In this document: piece after piece, positions 1 through 7,699 of the stretch
Layout of the letters: every line of letters begins with the position of its first letter
Position numbering within the stretch: the stretch's first letter is position 1
Origin: Bradyrhizobium lupini
Lineage (GTDB): Bacteria > Pseudomonadota > Alphaproteobacteria > Rhizobiales > Xanthobacteraceae
NCBI RefSeq assembly: GCF_040939785.1
Contig: NZ_CP162553.1
Coordinates: forward strand, 5,041,001 to 5,105,000
Direction: 5' to 3'
Length of the DNA stretch: 64,000 bases
Translations under genes and position numbers: made by a program
Notes under the pieces: model-generated
Told to the model about the DNA's origin: nothing
Databases searched by the model: none
The model's input: only the letters and a program-made list of their open reading frames with translations

Positions 1-171
1 GCTAAACGGCACCGAGGAAGACTTCAGGCGCAGAGGGTGCGAATACTCCTCGAGAAAATGGTGCTCGACCTCGGAGATAGCCACCCGCGGGGCAACGCGG
101 CAAAGCTTTAAGCCGGACGTAGGCAACAGCGCAATGTCCATGGCATTTTCGATCAATCGAGCAAGCTTCAT
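1..171 (-). CDS. 5' end of an unknown gene under a NifA/sigma-54 promoter (runs off left edge)
   Basis: An open frame of 57 codons begins with ATG at 171 and is still open at base 1, so the gene is cut by the window. The product starts MKLARLIENAMDIALL and I do not recognise its family. The start is supported by a GGAG Shine-Dalgarno about six bases upstream and by a perfect sigma-54 promoter (236-250) with a NifA-type activator site (330-345) correctly placed upstream. By inference this is a member of a nitrogen-fixation or symbiosis regulon. Its first seven codons are repeated, with the same promoter, at 3273. Confidence 0.6.
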   Translation of the reverse strand, partial: MKLARLIENAMDIALLPTSGLKLCRVAPRVAISEVEHHFLEEYSHPLRLKSSSVPFS

Positions 172-235
172 TTGAACTCCTGGGTCAGCGACAGCAAGGC
201 CGTCATGGTCGTACAGAATCTTTTGGGGTGTCCCA

Positions 236-250
236 GCAATCCACGTGCCA
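236..250 (-). promoter_or_regulatory. Sigma-54 (-24/-12) promoter
   Basis: Read on the minus strand the sequence is TGGCACG-TGGA-TTGC, an exact match to the RpoN consensus TGGCACG-N4-TTGC. Transcription should start near 225, giving a leader of about 55 bases before the ATG at 171. The element is fully conserved in the second repeat copy. Confidence 0.87.
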
Positions 251-329
251 CCAAAGCCGCTTGCGAGCCTCGCTTGAAGAGGGCAAAACCATGTTCTTCG
301 GCGCCAACGGCGGGATACTCGCGCCTCAG

Positions 330-345
330 TGTCTGGTCCCCGACA
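330..345 (-). promoter_or_regulatory. NifA-type upstream activator sequence
   Basis: TGT at 330-332 and ACA at 343-345 are separated by exactly ten bases, the classical NifA binding motif. Its centre lies about 112 bp upstream of the predicted transcription start, in the usual range for NifA sites. TGT-N10-ACA alone is expected by chance several times in a window of this size; the support comes from its position relative to a perfect sigma-54 promoter and its conservation in the second repeat copy. Confidence 0.75.
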
Positions 346-414
346 TTAACGTCTTCAGCCGGACACGGCTGAACACGACAAACGCGGAATGTTGAATGAT
401 GATGGAGGCCTCTC

Positions 415-471
415 ATGTTCAATCGCGAACATCTGCTGCACGACGAGCTTACGACCGAGTCGCTCGGCTGA
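415..471 (+). CDS. Possible 18-codon leader or decayed ORF
   Basis: An ATG at 415 sits six bases after a GGAGG Shine-Dalgarno (404-408) and opens a short frame, MFNREHLLHDELTTESLG, followed by stop. Reading resumes in another frame with plausible coding character (to about 540), so it may be the 5' end of a frameshifted gene. No family recognised. It lies on the strand opposite the NifA-controlled gene and has no sigma-54 element of its own. Confidence 0.2.
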   Translation: MFNREHLLHDELTTESLG

Positions 472-710
472 TGCAGGCAGCGTCGCTGCACGTGACGGAT
501 ATGCAAATGAATTCGTCACATTGTTGCGGCGCGGGGTGGCCACGTAGAAAGTCCGCTTGCTACCATCGGGGAAGCGTTCAAGTCCGACGCCGGTGTGAGG
601 AGACTGATATTTGCTGTGTGCGCTTTCCAGTCAGTTGCGGGCGGTTGCACGCGGCGCCGCGTCGTCAAGATCACCGGCATCGCCTTGACTGGGTGTCGAC
701 ACCCCGGCGT

Positions 711-964
711 CCCCCCGTTGTCAGGAAGGCACAGCCGCTCATCGAGAAGGTCTGGATGCACTGCGAGGACAAAGGTTCGCGGGGCCGGACGGTTAAACTG
801 AGGGGCAGGTTCAACGATCTCGAGATCATCACGCGGAGCAGGACCGGACGCGTCCCGATTTCGAGCCGCTGCGAGCTCGAAACTTGTCGCTCGTCTTCCT
901 TCAAACGAGATACCCGCTCCAAAGCCGATCCGCCTTCTTGTCTTCACGCCAGGGCGAACCGTAG
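711..964 (+). pseudogene. dinB (DNA polymerase IV) C-terminal remnant
   Basis: The translated stretch PLIEKVWMHCEDKGSRGRTV and the following NDLEIITRSRT match the little-finger domain of Y-family polymerase IV of the alphaproteobacterial DinB/DinP type, where a segment of the form KVWRHCE-x-GxRGRTVTLK-x-KF-x-DF-x-ITRSR is typical. After about residue 45 the homology shifts to a neighbouring frame and ends at a TAG at 962-964. The palm and catalytic regions are absent, so this is a decayed 3' fragment. The identification rests on remembered family sequence. Confidence 0.65.
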
Positions 965-986
965 GCCGAGCTGCAGCTCGGCCTAC
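961..986. repeat. Perfect 26-bp palindrome
   Basis: Bases 961-973 and 974-986 are exact reverse complements with no loop (left arm GTAGGCCGAGCTG). The palindrome overlaps the stop codon of the dinB remnant. It has no T-run on either side, so a simple rho-independent terminator is not a good fit. It could be a protein binding site, a recombination site or a mobile element end. Confidence 0.85.
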
Positions 987-1121
987 CAATTTGAGTCCGC
1001 ATCGATCAGAATCAAGACCGCGGTACATCAGTAGAGCGCGAGCCCTCGTGCGCAACGCGGCAGAGTTTACCTCAACTGCGGGAATCCCAAGGTCGAAAGA
1101 CTTACGGTAGGATAGGCGTCC

Positions 1122-1316
1122 ATGTTTGAACACCCCACGACCGCTCTATCGCAAGCGGTACTTGACGAGGTCTGCCAGACGCTTCCGCGCAAGGGGAGCG
1201 GCGCTGGTTTGGCCTCCGAGATCGTCGAAGCCGCAAAGACCGACGAAACAACGCCGAAGCTGCTGCGGCATATAGGGCGTAAAGCCCTGGCCCGAGCGTC
1301 GATCATGTGGCGTTGA
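1122..1316 (+). CDS. Small hypothetical protein (64 aa)
   Basis: The product begins MFEHPTTALSQAVLDEVCQT and ends LRHIGRKALARASIMWR. Its composition, alternating helical pattern and the run through a regulator-sized domain look like one of the many short helical hypothetical proteins of Bradyrhizobium, but I cannot name a family. AGGA lies upstream of the ATG. It precedes the next gene by 16 bases in the same orientation, so the two could be cotranscribed. It could also be a fragment of a longer protein. Confidence 0.45.
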   Translation: MFEHPTTALSQAVLDEVCQTLPRKGSGAGLASEIVEAAKTDETTPKLLRHIGRKALARASIMWR

Positions 1317-1332
1317 TCGGGCGAGGTGCGGA

Positions 1333-1818
1333 GTGAACTTCCAGGTCACAGTCTTGAAGATCCTGGTGAGTTACCCCCAAGGATTTGCCGTGATGGCGGA
1401 CCTCAAGCGGGACATGGCAATCCTCGCGACCAGCGGCCCGGAATGGGCCGAGCGCACCAAACGGCTGGCCGCGCGCGTTCCCGGGCTGGACATTTTTTCG
1501 GACGGCCTCGTTGAGCGCCAAAACGGCGGTTGGAGAATCACGGTGAGAGGGCGAGTTGTGCTCGAGACCATGGAGGCGCGCCGAGGCCAAGACGAGCCGA
1601 CGGAGAAGGTCCCACTCGAAACGGCCGGGCCGGTGCCATCGGTGCCCAGCCCTCGGAACGAGCGAACCGCTGACGCGAGCGCTTCCAGCGTCGCCGCGAA
1701 GCCCGCGAACGCGCGCGAGCGCATGCATCTTGAGGAGCAGCCGCCGAGTTCTCCCAGCGGCTCAGAAAGTCAGGTCGTTGACTCGCCTGTGGCGCATACG
1801 AACAGGTCCCCTGGGTAG
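1333..1818 (+). CDS. Conserved rhizobial hypothetical protein with winged-helix-like N-terminus
   Basis: The 161-residue product starts MNFQVTVLKILVSYPQGFAV. Residues 1-80 read as a compact helix-rich fold ending in a hairpin (LVERQNGGWRITVRGRVVLE), a pattern typical of winged-helix domains. The rest is a low-complexity Pro/Ser/Ala/Glu tail. I recall closely similar proteins from rhizobial symbiosis islands, always of unknown function. A role in DNA binding is inference from the pattern only. The frame is clean through its length, unlike most neighbours. Confidence 0.65.
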   Translation: MNFQVTVLKILVSYPQGFAVMADLKRDMAILATSGPEWAERTKRLAARVPGLDIFSDGLVERQNGGWRITVRGRVVLETMEARRGQDEPTEKVPLETAGPVPSVPSPRNERTADASASSVAAKPANARERMHLEEQPPSSPSGSESQVVDSPVAHTNRSPG

Positions 1819-2427
1819 GGGGTGTGGGAGCGAATTGGACTATGTCCGCCAGCAGCGGCGAAGCGCATCTCCATCCGGCAGCGCGACCCGCGCGTCAAAC
1901 CGAACCGGTGCCTTTGGCGTACCGTGCGGCACGAGCGCTGGTGCTGTTACGGTTGCGGAGTTCCGGATGCCCAGCTGGCCCCGTCAGCGTCCAACCATGA
2001 CCCCGGCCTACTGCTGATTTCGTCCAGACCAGTACTGACTTGCGATGGAATAGCTGGGGTCAGCGTTCGACGCACGGGGTGAAGTTGCTCTCCGATTCTA
2101 CAATGTGACGCTTGCCAACACGCTCGACTATCTGGGATCGCTGAGGTCGTAAGAGCGGCAATGTGTGGGTGAGAGATGGGTTATTGTTCGATCTGGCATC
2201 GTCAAGCCTCGAGCAGTCCACCGGTGACGACTACAGGCGCCTGGAATGCCGCGAGTGCGGCAGGTACCCGATTACGGGTTCGGTATTGCAGATGCTGGAC
2301 TCGCGACTGAGTTGAGCCATGCGACGCGTGCGATGTCGAAGGCGGAGTTCAGATCGCCGAGATAAACTCGTTCAACATGGACGACATGATCAAGGTTTTA
2401 CAGACGCTGTGCGGTGATCTTCGCCGA
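1819..2427. other. Intergenic stretch with gene debris
   Basis: No intact gene is seen across about 600 bp. One short open piece (2145-2315, listed separately) looks like the start of a zinc-motif protein. The rest is interrupted in every frame and matches nothing I recognise. Confidence 0.5.
2145..2315 (+). pseudogene. Fragment of a CxxC zinc-motif protein
   Basis: The frame between stops reads YRRLECRECGRYPITGSVLQ near its end. The pattern C-x2-C-G-x-Y-x-I-T-G is common at the N-terminus of uncharacterised bacterial proteins, where it forms half of a zinc site. The frame ends 12 residues later, and the second half of a zinc site is missing. No convincing start codon or ribosome binding site is visible, so I treat this as a remnant. 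Confidence 0.3.
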
Positions 2428-3114
2428 TCATGATTTGTGCATTCCAAAAAAACCGTAGCTTCGTAAGATTGGCAACAGCTCATGAAGGTTGTTAATCGTG
2501 TAGTCTGGATGCGCCGCTTGCAGGCGCGCCTCGGAAACAAATCCCCCGGTAATGGCTATACTTATCAGTCCGAGATTCCGTGCAATATCCGTTTCGATCG
2601 GCATATCGCCGATGATGAAAGTTGACGCTGGTTTCAAGTTGTTCTTCTGCATGTATAGACGAAGTCGCTCTCCTTTGCTTGTCGATTTGTATTGCGTGTC
2701 GCGGCTTTCGAACGCGAGCACATCGTCGATGCAGTCATTGATTCCAAGTCTTCTCAATTGGTAGCGCAGAGGGTCGACTATATGGTTGCTCACGATGATG
2801 GACGAAGCCCCTTCTCGGCGCGCCAACTCCAAGACTCTGCGCGCGCCCTCGCGTAGATCGGCTCTGCCCGCAAGAGCCTCATAGGCGTCGTGAAACATTG
2901 CACTCCCATCGCGATCCACCGTCGCAAGCTCGTCTCGCGATAGTCCGAGGCTGCGATAAAGAAGAGACAGCGGAACGTCGCAATGTTCCCGAAGCGTCTT
3001 CATGTCGATCGTTGTACGACCAAAGCGATCTAGAATTGCATTGGTGGTTTCGAGCAGTGCGTATGCATCATCGAGCAACGTTCCATTCCAATCGAAGACG
3101 AGAACCGGTTTCAT
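2428..3114 (-). CDS. HAD-family hydrolase (phosphatase)
   Basis: This 228-residue protein has the haloacid dehalogenase signatures in order: motif I FDWNGTLLDD with nucleophile Asp8, motif II VSN (Ser109), a Lys at 147, and motif IV GDMPIETD (Asp170, Asp176). The second acidic residue of motif I is Asn10, not Asp, a variant seen in some HAD branches. It is likely a cytosolic small-molecule phosphatase of phosphoglycolate phosphatase type; the substrate is unknown. AAGG precedes the ATG by seven bases. Upstream on the same strand, about 210 bp before the start, lies the second NifA/sigma-54 promoter, so it may be expressed during symbiosis. No terminator separates the two. Confidence 0.85.
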   Translation of the reverse strand: MKPVLVFDWNGTLLDDAYALLETTNAILDRFGRTTIDMKTLREHCDVPLSLLYRSLGLSRDELATVDRDGSAMFHDAYEALAGRADLREGARRVLELARREGASSIIVSNHIVDPLRYQLRRLGINDCIDDVLAFESRDTQYKSTSKGERLRLYMQKNNLKPASTFIIGDMPIETDIARNLGLISIAITGGFVSEARLQAAHPDYTINNLHELLPILRSYGFFGMHKS

Positions 3115-3183
3115 GATCTGACCTTAAGCATAGATTCCGTGCGGGTGCCACCGTCGTTCGCCACGTATAGTAGCACCGAACTA

Positions 3184-3273
3184 CTACGGCATGGGCATCG
3201 ACACACTAGATGAGTTGAAATGCTGGCGAGAATGGAGATGATTGACGCCCGCGATCAATCGAGCAAGTTTCAT
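3184..3273 (-). CDS. Truncated duplicate of the left-edge gene start (29 aa)
   Basis: ATG at 3273 is preceded by the same GGAG motif as the left-edge gene and the product begins MKLARLI, the same seven residues; the rest is unrelated and stops at 3184. This is probably the residue of the promoter duplication and not a functional peptide, although it would be translated as a short leader of the transcript running toward the HAD gene. Confidence 0.35.
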   Translation of the reverse strand: MKLARLIAGVNHLHSRQHFNSSSVSMPMP

Positions 3274-3336
3274 TTGGACTCCTGGGCCGGCGACTGCGAG
3301 GCCGTCATGATCGTACGGGCTCTTTTCGGTGTCCCA

Positions 3337-3351
3337 GCAATCCACGTGCCA
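3337..3351 (-). promoter_or_regulatory. Sigma-54 (-24/-12) promoter, copy 2
   Basis: The minus strand reads TGGCACG-TGGA-TTGC, identical to copy 1 and to the RpoN consensus. Predicted transcription start is near 3325, with the HAD hydrolase ATG about 210 bases downstream. Confidence 0.87.
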
Positions 3352-3430
3352 CCAAAGCCATTTGCGAGCCCCGCTTGAAGAGGGCAAAACCATGTTCTTC
3401 GGCTCAGGCGACGGAATACTCGCGCGTTAG

Positions 3431-3446
3431 TGTCTGGTCTCCGACA
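3431..3446 (-). promoter_or_regulatory. NifA-type upstream activator sequence, copy 2
   Basis: TGT at 3431-3433 and ACA at 3444-3446 with a ten-base spacer. The spacing to the sigma-54 promoter matches that of copy 1. Confidence 0.75.
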
Positions 3447-3510
3447 TTAACGTCTTCAGCCGGATACGGCTGAACACGACAACGCGAAATGTTGAGTATG
3501 AAGGAGGCGC

Positions 3511-4101
3511 CATTCGCAAGTGTTCGCGGGCGGCGCTCCATGGAGACGGGGCCTTTGCGCTGAAGACGCTCCGGTTGGCATGGGGAAGTCGGGCTTCGGC
3601 AGGCGACTGCCTGAGCAACACGCGATTTGAGGACCGCGAAGCGATCTTTCGTGGCGAGCACTCGCGGTCCTTGGCAGACTCGAGCTTCGCTGAATGCGCC
3701 TCAGGTCCGCTCATCATCCGGCTTGGGGACGCGGCCCTTGCCATCGCACCTATGTCAACGGTTACATCCAACGCACGGGCAGGGCGAAGAGGCTAAAGCC
3801 CTCGCACAATTCCCGCCAGAATATCTGCCCGCTTAAGACATTTTCGACCGTAGCAGCGCAGAAGCTGCATCGCGTGTCGCGCACGTTACGTCATCTAAAA
3901 GCGCACGTTCCTGCGACCTACGGTGATCGCGAATCGCTTCGCAAGATTAGGTGGCCGACAGTTGACGAAAGCAACAGGGGCTCAGACAGAAGAAGTTGAG
4001 CTGCTGCAAGAACACGCAAGGCTTAGAAATATGATCTAACCTGGGCATCTCCCTGCCGGGTTAACTTTGTAACTGGCCGCCCGGCAGCGCTCCTGGCAGC
4101 C
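3511..4101. other. Intergenic stretch without a supported gene
   Basis: Several short overlapping frames exist on both strands, the best being 3575-3796 on the plus strand (73 residues), but none shows a recognisable family or a good ribosome binding site. I see nothing firm here. Confidence 0.4.
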
Positions 4102-4311
4102 TTATTGTTTTCCGGCTTGTGGACCGTGGAGGATGGTGCGCGTCAAGACTTCGACCCGTTCGGCAATTTGGCGAATTCGCCTCGCCACGTCCTCGACTGC
4201 GGTCATGTCCACCGGCTGCGTGCAGGAAATTGAGCTCATCTTCGCGTTAAGGTCCCTCAGCTCAGCCTTGCAGCGATCTAACTCCGCGTTGAGCATCGTA
4301 ACTTCATTCAT
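4102..4311 (-). CDS. Small coiled-coil-like hypothetical protein (69 aa)
   Basis: From ATG at 4311 the product reads MNEVTMLNAELDRCKAELRD and continues with regularly spaced Leu/Ile and charged residues, a helical coiled-coil pattern through most of its length. A longer version starting at 4443 is possible, but its extra N-terminal 44 residues look non-coding. No family recognised. The flanking genes are wreckage, so the gene may also be a survivor of a longer protein. Confidence 0.4.
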   Translation of the reverse strand: MNEVTMLNAELDRCKAELRDLNAKMSSISCTQPVDMTAVEDVARRIRQIAERVEVLTRTILHGPQAGKQ

Positions 4312-4519
4312 CGCCGTTGCCCGTATTGCCGTTGCTTCCGAGAAGATGTTTGTTCGGAGCATGCACCTGATTGCAATCTTTGTCGCGCTCGCGTGGTTCC
4401 ACATGGGTAGGGCATCTCGAAAGGCACAGAACGGCCAACCCAAACACAGACCGGGTCGTTCACGCGCACAGCTGCAAATGGAGTCCCCATACCCAATTTA
4501 TATAAAGGAATGAATTTCA

Positions 4520-4926
4520 ATGGCACGCGCATGCGTTCCTCTCAGCAAAGCCCGGGCGACCGGCCGCACTCGCAAGAATCCAAAACGATTTTCGGGCCGC
4601 AAAGAGCCAAATGGCTTGGGTCCGTTAGGCGAACCGCCGAAATGCTTAGGCAAACCGCACGAGCGCGAGGCGCGGCGAACGCTGTCTGATGACCTTCGAT
4701 GGTTCAACCCGGAGCCACCGGACGCTGGTGGCAATGGCAAGTGGGCTGGTTGCGCGGCAAATCGGAGGCGAAGACGTTTGCGAAAGCTCTGAATCTTCTC
4801 AGAATGATGCTGAATTCCATTTGCGGCTCGCTGTCCGATGCATCGAAAGTAATGATGCCGGAAGTGGAAGATGCTGAAGACCCGGCCGCGAATACTTCTA
4901 GCTCATTCTCAAGTACTCTCGCCTGA
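4520..4926 (+). pseudogene. Phage terminase small subunit remnant
   Basis: From ATG at 4520 the product begins MARACVPLSKARATGRTRKN and continues with PKRFSGRKEP, the typical opening of a phage terminase small-subunit family in which a basic N-terminus is followed by a GRKEP-x-GPLGEPP-like segment. The homology continues in a second frame (about 4700-4780, SHRTLVAMASGLVARQIGG) and a third frame (about 4780-4926, ALNLLRMMLNS then SDASKVMMPEVEDAEDPAA). Two frameshifts therefore break the gene. Small terminase subunits bind phage DNA and hand it to the packaging ATPase; no large subunit is nearby. The assignment is from remembered family patterns. Confidence 0.6.
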
Positions 4927-4990
4927 ATGGGCATCTCCAAACAAGAGTGTAGAAGCCCGGCTGAACCGGACTTCCGCTGTTGTCGGTCGC

Positions 4991-5229
4991 TCACTTCGGA
5001 TTGTGATCTGCCCATACGATCAGACGCCATCGAATGGTGCTTGTGCTGACGTATGCGCATGATTGCTTTGCGGAGGCAATGTGTGGCCTGCTGCAATTCC
5101 GATTTCGCGATGACAGCCCGTGCATCGGGAGAGAGCGGCAAAGGGAGCCGCGACTCCCGGCCCCTGATCCTGATCGAAACAGTCGCTGTTAGATTGCGGT
5201 AGGTAGTTGGCGTTCTTATAGGTAGCCAT
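4991..5229 (-). pseudogene. YjzC-like zinc-ribbon hypothetical protein, frameshifted
   Basis: The product begins MATYKNANYLPQSNSDCFDQ and has the motif RCTGCHREIG followed by LPPQSNHAH, features of a conserved short-protein family in which a C-x2-C-G-x-E segment is followed by LPPQNHHQH and IRWRL. The current frame stops at 5020, but a one-base shift near 5041 restores STIRWRLIVWAD and a stop at 4991. The gene therefore looks intact apart from one indel. Function is unknown. Confidence 0.5.
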
Positions 5230-6058
5230 TCGAATTCTGTCACTAGAGTAAAGCCGGACTTGACCTCTCGGGGCTTACCGAATGTAATGCTGTTGCTGCT
5301 AACATCGGCGTTTGGCCCGTAGTCCGCAGCGTTGCGCGGGCAATCGGGGCCGCCAGTCGCAAGCTGGCGGTTCTCCCCGATCTGTTACGAGCAGTGGAAC
5401 ACGTTTCCGGGCGTGCAACCGCAAATAGCGGAACCTTATGCCGGCTATTCACAGCTTCCTGTGGACAACCTCATTATTCGGAAGAGATTTCGCCGCGCAC
5501 CGCACGCGCTCGGCGCATGGATTAATTATGACACCCCAACAGAAAGCAGCGCTGGCATCTAGCACTACGATGCCGGGATAAAGCAGGGAGGCGAAGTTGC
5601 CCTGTCCATCATAAGGGAGTTTCCAGACGGGTTCAGCGAAACGAAATGACGCAGAACTCGCCTCACAGGCTGGCGCTTCCCTTTCGACCGCCGTGACGGC
5701 AACTCATGAGCGCTTCCAGTTTGGGGTGGGCCTTCGCGCTGGTGTCTCGCGATATCGAGAAACCCCTTTTAAAGTGCGGCTTCGGTCACTGCCGGCTTTT
5801 GCGTTGAGCGCATCTTCATCGAGCGATCCGTCGGGGAGATGATCCGCCTCCACGGTGCGGACTGGCATTCGGCGGAGAACCGACAGCTCGAGTCATGAAC
5901 GTCACCCGTCGCAAGCTCGTCGTTTTCACCATCCGATTGTCTACCCGAGGTATGCTAAGTTCCATGACGGCGCCCTTGAACACATCATAACAACATCACG
6001 AGGACCGGCATGCTTCGAGCGAGGGCAGCTTGTGAAGCCAACCGGGTTGCTGGGGTGA
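5230..6058. other. Long non-coding stretch
   Basis: About 830 bp in which no frame gives a recognisable product. A short hairpin-forming segment lies near 5348-5372 (GCCGCCAG with CTGGCGGT). I see no tRNA, no clear promoter and no mobile element. It may be decayed coding sequence. Confidence 0.4.
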
Positions 6059-7342
6059 TCAGAACCAGGAATCCATCAGGTGAACAAGCTGGGAGCCCGC
6101 CGTATAAAACGCCTCCTGCGCTGCACGAAAGCGCTGGGCTTCAACGGCGGTGACCGGCAACGGCAGGTCGTTCTCCGCGATCTGCCCCAATACATACGAA
6201 GCCAAAACACTGCCAAACACAGTGCCTGGTGCGATTCCGCGGCCGTTATAGCCACTGAAACCGATGACTTTGCGGTCCAGCTTGTGAAGCCGGGGCAAGT
6301 TGTCGGAGGTCATTCCAATCATGCCAAACCAGCCGGTTTCAAACTGGACGCCCCGAAGTCCTGGAAAAAGCTTGTGCAACGATCTTTGGGCCCAAGCGCG
6401 GTGAATAGATCGCCCAATCCCCTCAAGCGCACCAACACTGCCAAACACGAGTCGCCCGGAGCGATCGAGACGAAACGAAGAGAGGACTTCTCGAGTGTCC
6501 CACACACCCTGCCGCTCAGGCAGGATCGACTTTCTCAGATCATCGGGCAGACATGGCGTGCCAAAGTTGAAATAGGGCAGTTGAATCTGTTCCTGCCGTA
6601 CCTCAGACCAAAGTCCCTTGCTATAAGCATCCGTCGCGACGACCACCCAGTCGGCCTCTACAGATCCGCTTTCGGTGCCGACTCTCCAGCGGAAACCATT
6701 CTGTTGCGCCATGACGGCCTCACTATGCGTAAATATCCTGGCTCCCATCGCAAGCGCGGCCCGCGCTAACCCTCGCACATAAGCCAATGGCTGTATGGTG
6801 CCGGCGCGCTTATCGAGCAGCGCGCCGGTGTAGTCGCCACCGCCTACTTTGCTGCGTGTTGCCTCCGCATTTAGCACCAGGACGGGCGCTCCACGCTTCT
6901 GCCACTGTTCGGCACGGGCCTCAACCTCCTCCAAGCCCTTACGTCCGACCGCACAATGCAAGGTGCCGGCACGTTCGACTTCACATTCGATGTGGTGCTT
7001 TTCGATGAGCTCGAATACCGTCTGCGGTCCGCGGCCGAGCTGTTCAAGTAACCGTTCTCCAAACGGCGCGCGGAGCGCGGCCGGAAGCGACTCAGGCATG
7101 AGCCACATGCCCGCATTCACGAGTCCGACGTTCCGCCCGGACCCGCCGAATCCTATTTCAGACGCCTCCAAAAGCGCAACACGCGCTCCACCTTCAGCTA
7201 GATGAAGGGCCGCCGACAGCCCGGTATATCCACCGCCAATCACGACGATATCCGCTGCAATTTCATCAGTAAGTGGAGCAGTTTGTGGCGCTGGTGGCGC
7301 AGTCAGCACCCACAGTCCGTGTGATCGTCGATTGTTTCGCAT
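6059..7342 (-). CDS. FAD-dependent amine/amino acid oxidoreductase (DAO family, PuuB/OrdL-like)
   Basis: This 427-residue protein has an N-terminal dinucleotide-binding motif IVVIGGGYTGLSAALHLAE (about residues 32-50) and the C-terminal FSGYNGRGIAPGT segment that closes the FAD site in DAO-fold oxidases. Overall layout matches gamma-glutamylputrescine oxidase and related cytosolic flavoenzymes that oxidise secondary or primary amines. Substrate unknown. The frame is intact, in contrast to the surrounding debris. It stands alone with about 350 bp of non-coding DNA upstream. No signal peptide is seen. Confidence 0.85.
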   Translation of the reverse strand: MRNNRRSHGLWVLTAPPAPQTAPLTDEIAADIVVIGGGYTGLSAALHLAEGGARVALLEASEIGFGGSGRNVGLVNAGMWLMPESLPAALRAPFGERLLEQLGRGPQTVFELIEKHHIECEVERAGTLHCAVGRKGLEEVEARAEQWQKRGAPVLVLNAEATRSKVGGGDYTGALLDKRAGTIQPLAYVRGLARAALAMGARIFTHSEAVMAQQNGFRWRVGTESGSVEADWVVVATDAYSKGLWSEVRQEQIQLPYFNFGTPCLPDDLRKSILPERQGVWDTREVLSSFRLDRSGRLVFGSVGALEGIGRSIHRAWAQRSLHKLFPGLRGVQFETGWFGMIGMTSDNLPRLHKLDRKVIGFSGYNGRGIAPGTVFGSVLASYVLGQIAENDLPLPVTAVEAQRFRAAQEAFYTAGSQLVHLMDSWF

Positions 7343-7699
7343 CCGCCAATCCTCTTACAAGTAGCTTCTTGATCGACCCGAGCTCCAGCAGCCATCGTGA
7401 ATACCGCTAAGTTCTGGCGGACCTCTCTAGTATCCAAGCGGACCTCCCTAGCTTCCAACACTGACGTGCCAGCGCCACACCGGCAGGCAAATCGCAGGCC
7501 AAAAGGGCAGTTCGTCATCACCCCGAAGATCAGGCCGAGCTACTAAGTTGTTGATCTGTTGAGGGCACGCGCAGCACCCACGCGGCGGTGCGCCGGAGCT
7601 CCGACTGCGCGAACAAAGCCAAAGCCCCTCGTCGCTTGCTCTGGAACGCGCCTTTGTGCGAGACAATGGGTCCCAAAAGGGCAGCAAGGGGACCACACC
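7343..7699. other. Intergenic region with a short direct repeat
   Basis: No gene is supported. Near 7410-7450 a motif CGGACCTC-C/T-CTAG occurs twice about 20 bp apart upstream of the FAD oxidoreductase start. It could be a tandem operator, but nothing else supports that. Confidence 0.3.

Larger units (their letters stand above)
150..410 (-). repeat. Promoter-bearing direct repeat, copy 1
   Basis: This stretch of about 260 bp recurs at 3252-3510 in the same orientation, with scattered substitutions and small indels. It holds a sigma-54 promoter, a TGT-N10-ACA site, a small hairpin at 356-371 (CAGCCG, four-base loop, CGGCTG) and, at its left end, the ribosome binding site and first seven codons of the left-edge gene. 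Homology stops sharply just inside that gene, so what was duplicated is a regulatory region and not a whole gene. Confidence 0.85.
3252..3510 (-). repeat. Promoter-bearing direct repeat, copy 2
   Basis: Second copy of the segment at 150-410, same orientation. The sigma-54 promoter, the TGT-N10-ACA site and the small hairpin (3457-3472) are all conserved, while bases between them have drifted. That pattern fits selection on the regulatory elements or a fairly recent duplication. It now lies upstream of a different gene, the HAD hydrolase. Confidence 0.85.

Noticed and set aside
516..1133. 205-codon minus-strand frame
   Set aside because: It runs antisense through the dinB remnant and shows no family pattern or ribosome binding site.
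4520..4534. TGGCACG followed by TGCG, resembling a sigma-54 promoter
   Set aside because: Spacing between GG and GC is nine bases, not ten, and it covers the start codon of the terminase remnant.
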